Of a stretch of DNA of 64,000 nt, positions 58,405 to 64,000 are shown piece by piece. Every line of letters begins with the position of its first letter. The stretch's first letter is position 1. The stretch is from the NCBI GenBank assembly GCA_023614405.1, contig CM042684.1:471333650-471397649 (forward strand), in the 5' to 3' direction. This stretch comes from Avena insularis (lineage: Eukaryota; Streptophyta; Magnoliopsida; Poales; Poaceae). The translations under genes were made by a program, and so were the position numbers. The notes under the pieces are model-generated. The model was not told the origin of the DNA. It saw only the letters and a program-made list of their open reading frames with translations, and did not search any database.

Positions 58405-59411
58405 AGCATTCGAATTTAGGATCTCGCAGGTAGGACTGGTATCTGCACCAGCCAACCATCGGACTATAGCTCAGTTCACAAAATACCTACAATCCAAAGT
58501 GGCAACATGCCTAGAGATGGCAGTTTCCAATACTAGTAAGCCTGCACGTGTAACACACGTCTTATAATTCATAATTAAAATATGTATTTAAAATCTTATT
58601 TCTCTTTTAGTTAGCTTTCTATCAAAACACTTATACGTGTCTCGTGCCAAACGATATGATCGTGCGTGTAACACATGATCCACACACATGTCTTCACATA
58701 GAACTCATGATCACATAAATATATAATATTTAGTTACAAAAATACTTAAGAAACAACATCCTCTACTATTTATTTATTCTCTAGTGATGTTTTGTTTTTG
58801 AAGGTTCATCTACTTATGCGCTCTATGATGCTTCCCACCATATCTGGGATATTCTTTAAAGACTCATTCCTATCATACTTTAAAATATGAACCAAAAATC
58901 GTCTCCTCAGTTTAGTATCACCCTATATATGCATTACACATCATTATTTCAAAAAAAGCATGTATATCACATATATAAATAAACATGGTATAAATACTCG
59001 CCTCGAGTATTGGAAAAATGTAGCGCTCCATTCTCCCATGAGTGCATGAGATTAAAAAACATATAACCTGAAAGAGGATTGCATGTACGAAATGTTGCGT
59101 TATGCGTCAAACGAATCAATTAAGATTGTAATGCATTGATAACATTTATCCCGCATGAGTTTGTCGAAACAAATAGAATATCTCTAACAAGCTGGATGTT
59201 ATGGCATGCTAGTATCGGCACATCAACATTGAAGTAATTAACATTCCATGTATTCATCATTCTCTCATATGTTCTTTATTTGTCTCAAATTTAAATTAAT
59301 AGGGTATGGATTAGAAATTTTCACTCATTCCCTTCCGTGAAATTGGAATTATATTAACTCCAATGATATGAGAGTGAAATTTTAGAACGGAAAAGGAACT
59401 AAAAAGTTGGC
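58405..59411. other. AT-rich intergenic DNA
   Basis: No gene is seen. It contains a tRNA-like stretch next to the insertion (discussed in findings) and the motif tgcacgtgtaacacacgt at 58543. Confidence 0.4.
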
Positions 59412-59723
59412 TTACTCCAGTGAAGAGACATCATCAGCCATGCTAATAATGCACAAGCAAAGTTTATCTATTAATTCATCGTCAGTTGGATTTGCTGACA
59501 ACAGAAGGAGAAATGATTGTGATATGAGCTCAACTTCTGATGATGTGTTTAATGTTTTGAAATTTTTAGAGGGTCTATCCACAATCATACAATCTGTGAG
59601 ATCTGCACTTATTTTCTCACTTTCATCAATTTTGAAGTCTCGGTTTTTTACATTATCATAATTCAATTCTGAATCCACCAAAATGACAGCTAATTTGCTT
59701 CTAAAATGTGTTATATGAGCCTA
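59412..59723 (-). CDS. Orphan exon-like frame of unknown function
   Basis: On the minus strand a splice-acceptor-like tgtgtag precedes an open frame of about 103 codons that ends at a TGA at 59412. It starts AHITHFRSKLAVILVDSEL and is rich in Asp, Ser and Leu, with the varied composition of a real protein in an AT-rich background. No start codon, promoter or upstream exon was found and no family was recognised. It could be the last exon of a decayed or captured gene. Confidence 0.3.
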
Positions 59724-61593
59724 CACAGTAGTAAACATAAACGATACACCATATAATAAGTATCAAGATATATAGCAAAATATACATGTTCAAGAGTGTG
59801 GATAAAATATCTCTCATGAAATACTCCATAAAATTTAACATACAAATACCACACGATGACCTTATCAATAAAACACAATGACCATAATTGATTTTTTAGA
59901 TCGACACGTCCCACGACTGATACTTGTAATAAGGACAATCATTTTTGGTAAAAAGGAACTTTAGAATCATTAAAAAAAACATGACTAATTGAATCTCCAT
60001 GTTTTGCCAAGGATCGGTCATGGTTGTGATCGTGTATTGTTGCTCATAGGTACATTACCTGACAGGTTGACAACAAATATGAAAATGTACCTGGTCACCT
60101 TCCTGACTGCACGCCCTCACTCTCGAAAGCACACTAATCCCCACCCGCTTTCTCCCCGTTGTCTTCCCCACCGCCGGCGACAACCCATCGCTGCCCCACC
60201 GCCAACGACCGGCCTCCCCGCCGCTGGCATTGAACCCTGCAGTTCCAGCATGATCCCCGTCCCACCGGCACGTGCGTGCCCATGTTCCAGCCTGAGGTCC
60301 GATGCCCCGCATCCGCCTTCTCCCACCCAGCGGGAGGCGCTGCCAGAGGGTCCGCGGTCGCTCGCCTCCTTCTCTTAAGTCTGATCCCCCACTCCCTCCC
60401 CAGCTTCCCAACTCCAATGGCCACAAGCTCTTCCCATCTCCTGCCCCCACCTACTATAGCTTACATACAAATAATTAAAAAAATAGCTTACATACATGTA
60501 TTGCACGTGCAACGCACGTCTATCTAAGCATAAAAATGAAAATTCTAAATCAATATGAAAAATAGAAACTTGTAAATTTGCCAAAGCATAGTTTCACCGA
60601 AATTCTAAAGTTTAATGAGCGTACAACATAGTTATACTACCGAATTTATACAACATAAAAATTATAGAAATACTTTCTCACATAAATATGTTTTGTAGAC
60701 AAATATCTACATCAACTGTAGATATTATGGCAATTGCGAAATCCCATCAAGGTTCAAATTATTCCACACTTTTAATATAGTGCGATGAATAGAGGAAACT
60801 TGCGATGTGTAGTCCTCTACAAACATCAATAACTTCATGTCTAGGACCAATTGAACAAATTATAAATACTTCGTTGTACCAGAGTGAGGTCATATGTCAA
60901 CAATTGAAAATGTCATAATATACCAACACAAACTAAAAGATCAAAATTAACTTAGCACAATTTAGAAGAAGGATTGCACAAATAACATTAAACTCTTTTT
61001 GATAGAAAGACATGCTATCACACATGGTTAAAACAATTACGATTTGTAAATAAAGTCACGTCATGTATTTCTTCAGGTACATTAACCTTGCATGTCTACA
61101 TTATCATTTCTAAATAAACAATGTGTTTGATTGATCAATTCACTAATCTTGAATTCTCTTATATCGCACTACATACTTTATCGTAAATTATCGTATCTCC
61201 ATATTGGGCAGGATGTCGAGCCTGAAATTCGTTTTGTAGACACTCAAATGTCAGATTGATTTGTACTGAGTACAAAGCTGCGGGTGAATACTCATTAACC
61301 TACCAAACTTAACAGAAAATCATATGTTTAGATAAAATTGCCTATTATTTTTGGAAGGATACTATAGAAAAAAAAGAGTTTACTTTGCATTTTCTTATTA
61401 TAAGCACCGAGTATGGCAAGAGCAAAGAGACATTCTGCCAATGTAGCACAGATCAATTAGATTAGCAAAAACATAAAGTAATTTCATAGTTTTAGGTGGA
61501 GAACAATATTGTGCATTATATTAATTTAGAGAGAGCAATTAATAGGCGCCGTGAGAAAATAAAACCTCCCTTAGCTATACCAAATTTGTTGTA
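59724..61593. other. AT-rich intergenic DNA with a GC-rich island
   Basis: No gene is supported. A GC-rich, Pro/Ala-codon-rich island (about 60110-60430) sits between AT-rich flanks and may be a captured fragment. The motif tgcacgtgcaacgcacgt occurs at 60502. Confidence 0.4.
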
Positions 61594-61830
61594 CCACCTC
61601 CATTCCGGATTATAGGACCAATACGTATTTTGAGAAAATAGTTTAACCGTAAATTTAGTCAACAAAATATAAACTATATTTAATAAAAATTATATCATTA
61701 GATTCATATTAAAAACACGCTTTCGATGATACAATTTTTATGACATATAATTTATATATTATTAATGAAATTTATAGTTAAACTATTTTCTCAAAGCATC
61801 GTATTAGCCTATAATCCGGAATGGAGAGAG
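61594..61830. mobile_element. Stowaway-type MITE (Tc1/mariner derived)
   Basis: A 237-bp element bounded by TA dinucleotides (61592-61593 and 61831-61832). Left end CCACCTCCATTCCGGATTAT and right-end reverse complement CTCTCTCCATTCCGGATTAT form terminal inverted repeats of about 30 bp. The inside is AT-rich and foldback. These are the standard marks of grass Stowaway MITEs, which are mobilised by mariner-like transposases in trans. Confidence 0.92.
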
Positions 61831-61832
61831 TA

Positions 61833-62634
61833 ATAAAATTGCGTCTAGAGCGACGCCGTGCACTCTGAGGACGACCTCGGCACCCGTCAAAGGCAATGAA
61901 CCGCACAGTGTCTAGGACGCCGCCCGAAACGTGTCGCCTTCATGCGCGCTATCGTGGTCATCCATGAAGCCGTAGGTGCCGCGCACATCATGTACTCGGC
62001 TGGAGCTTTAATTCAATTATTCCTTGGAGTAGATGGATTGGCCGCTGCATGCATAGCTCGGCTGGAGCTTTAATTTCCTTACTCGCATATAGCGGTGTCA
62101 GTTACTTCAATATAATTAGCGCCATGATTTGGGGATTGAAGATTGTGGTTTGCAGCCAATCACGGGCATTTAAATTCTTTCCTCTCACATGCAGTGGCGC
62201 AGTTAATTTGGTGCATGGGCACTGGATTTTTGATGCCGTCCGGCGCAGGGGCGGGATATTCCTCTGCAGGTGGAGTAGGGTCAGTCAACTTAAATTGCTA
62301 AGTACACACCATATAATAATTAGATCAATATTGACCGTTAGATTGAGATTAGTTGCTGTAAGCATGCGGTGCTGATTAGTCTGTGTACAATAAAACGGGG
62401 TGTCTCTAAGAAAGTTGATGTTTGCTTATTTAATAGTAGTAGAGATTTATCCCTAAGGAATGAGTAGGTCAATATGTTGCGGAATGAGATCTCGTCACTT
62501 AAATTCCCAAAGAACCGTTCTTTAGTAATTTTTCTAGAAAATGGATAAATGTAAGTAATTTTTCAACGTGAAAAAACTGCAAGCATTTTTCTGCATACTC
62601 TCTCCTTTTCTGAATGAGCTATATACCCTCCTCT
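61833..62634. other. Intergenic DNA with a small duplication
   Basis: The phrase ctcggctggagctttaatt occurs at about 61996 and 62056. No gene is seen. Confidence 0.4.
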
Positions 62635-62756
62635 TCGGTATTGTCATGTGATCACCCAACAAGGCAAAAATGTGATTGAAAGAGCATTTTTTTGTGTGTT
62701 AGATAACAATACTATGGATATTCTAATCGTGTGGTGAGTGCTGCAGATACAAAAGA
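62635..62756 (+). repeat. Remnant of Copia 3' internal end and LTR start, plus orientation
   Basis: The sequence ggtattgtcat...gcaaaaatgtgat followed by TGAAAGAGCATT matches, in reverse orientation, the polypurine tract and LTR start of the Copia at 9995-11330, including gttagataacaatactatgga. The LTR start is at 62677. Only about 80 bp of LTR remain before the next element. Confidence 0.6.
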
Positions 62757-64000
62757 TGTTAAAAGATCGGTATAGGTGACTAGAGGGGGGTGAATATGCG
62801 CTACTCAATTTTTCGCTTCTTTTCAAATTAAGGCTTAACACAAAGTAAGTTCTCTAGATGTGCAACTAGGTGAGAGAACTTATATGACAAGCAAGCAATC
62901 AACAACAATAAGAAGAGTAAAGGATAGAAATAACCGAGAGTAGACACGGAGATGTTTTCCCGAAGTTCCTTCTTTTTGAGAGAAAGTACGTCTCCGTTGG
63001 AGGGGTGGGTGGTACTAAGACCACCAGCGCCACAGAAGGCCTCACCCTATTCTCCCAAGCACCCGCCTCACGGCAAGCAATCGTTCCACTATGCGGTGAC
63101 CTTGAAGGCGGCGACTAAAACCTTTAAAAACTTGTTGAGTAGACCTCCACCACACTTGGAGTCTCCCAACACGACCCCAAAGCTTTACAACCAATGCCCG
63201 ACCTCCAAGACCAACCTCTTCTGTCTAGGGTTCAAAGTGTTGGGTCCGCAGCATAGAAAACAATTTTTTTCCTACGGTGTGAACTACACACCAAGATCTA
63301 TCTACTAGGTACAAAGCAAATGGGTGGACATACATCCATAGAGAACTTACCCTCGAAGACAACGAGCTTTGTTAACGAGTAGGAACTCGTGGTTGATGTA
63401 GTCGTACACTTGCCAATCTCAAGATCGTGAGGAAATCCGAGCGCCGCAACTCAGCAGCGCATCCACACTCGCACACGCGTTCAAGCCACCGGACAACCTC
63501 CACCTCCTCGCTCCAGCGATCCAAATGGAAGCAGAACTCCTTCCGCATTTAAATGCCACTGGAACATGTATCTCGCTAATCCGAGACCATGGGGGAATAA
63601 TTCTAGAGGGGGAGAGAGATCCTTCACAAGGAGGTGTGAGGATGAAGGAGGGAATGGGTGGCCTTTTATAGGAGGGGGGTGCCCCCTCTCTCCATGGCCG
63701 GCGCATGGGGGGGTGACCCCTCACCTCCCCCATTCATGTGGTGGTAACTCCTCCACATTAAAATGCCTCTTCACATTCTCTTTTAAAGTCTCCACTTTAA
63801 ATGCATTAAGTTTCTCCAAATTTAATGCTCTCTCATTTAATAAAACTCTTTTATTAAATTTATTCAGAATTTTGTTAATTACTTTAATTAACAAACATTC
63901 ACATATAGCCCCTTGCAATATTTCAATATCACATGCAGAACCACCTTCTGCAATTTCACCCGAAACAATTTCTGGTTTCTATTGAAACAATTCCTGCGCT
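62757..64000 (-). repeat. Copia LTR, minus orientation, running off the window
   Basis: It starts TGTTAAAAGATCGG, and shares gactagaggggggtgaat, aaagtacgtctccgttgg and ggtggtactaagaccacc with the LTRs at 9995 and 18726. It is a related but distinct family: a TATA-like ctataaaagg (minus) lies near 63663, and no palindrome array is seen upstream of it within the window. Confidence 0.7.

Overview
The window looks like intergenic and genic chromatin of a large, repeat-rich grass genome, most likely Triticeae (wheat, barley, rye or a relative). The evidence is a BARE/Angela-type Copia element, several Copia LTRs with long promoter arrays, Ty3/gypsy LTRs, a MULE that carries a plant mobile domain gene, a Stowaway MITE, a zf-XS-like gene, a DEDDy exonuclease gene and a DUF1618 gene. 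These are family calls made by reading motifs; no database search was run.

Layout. 1-3815: tandem satellite with a 1788-bp higher-order period. 4753-5747 (+): zf-XS-like gene with two in-frame stops. 6218-7529 (-): two-exon DEDDy 3'-5' exonuclease gene with a frameshift near its end. About 7868-23469 (-): a MULE with a transposase (MuDR DNA-binding, MULE core, SWIM, zinc knuckle) and a separate plant mobile domain (PMD) gene. A 10,026-bp Copia element (9995-20020, TSD ATCTC) splits the transposase. 23470-50496: a 27-kb nested block bounded by two related 0.49-kb gypsy-type LTRs with matching TSD CCTCC. Inside it are a Copia LTR (25636-27791), a tandem internal-LTR-internal-LTR gypsy-like array (27792-38408), a BARE/Angela-like Copia (38409-46369), and a spliced antisense gene of the putative gypsy-type transposon family (46380-48604). 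50497-56600: intergenic DNA and a DUF1618 gene (-) with a probable 3.5-kb intron full of old duplications. 56995-58391: a 1.4-kb insertion with a 13-bp TSD. 58405-62634: AT-rich DNA with a Stowaway MITE and one orphan exon. 62635-64000: remnants of Copia LTRs in both orientations.

Only the DUF1618 gene looks intact among host-type genes. The exonuclease and zf-XS-like genes each carry lesions, and all transposon coding regions are broken.

The most unusual signal is a recurring architecture: dense arrays of short palindromes just upstream of promoters in unrelated elements. The Copia at 9995-20020 uses a 17-bp palindrome, GGCCGGATTATCCGGCC; the Copia LTR at 25636 uses a CCGGTAGTACCGG family; the DNA upstream of the MULE transposase has a ~29-bp periodic array of CCGCC-N9-GGCGG hairpins. 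The 17-bp palindrome also recurs inside the pol coding region of its own element, where it encodes repeated Arg-Pro-Asp-Tyr-Pro-Ala-like units.
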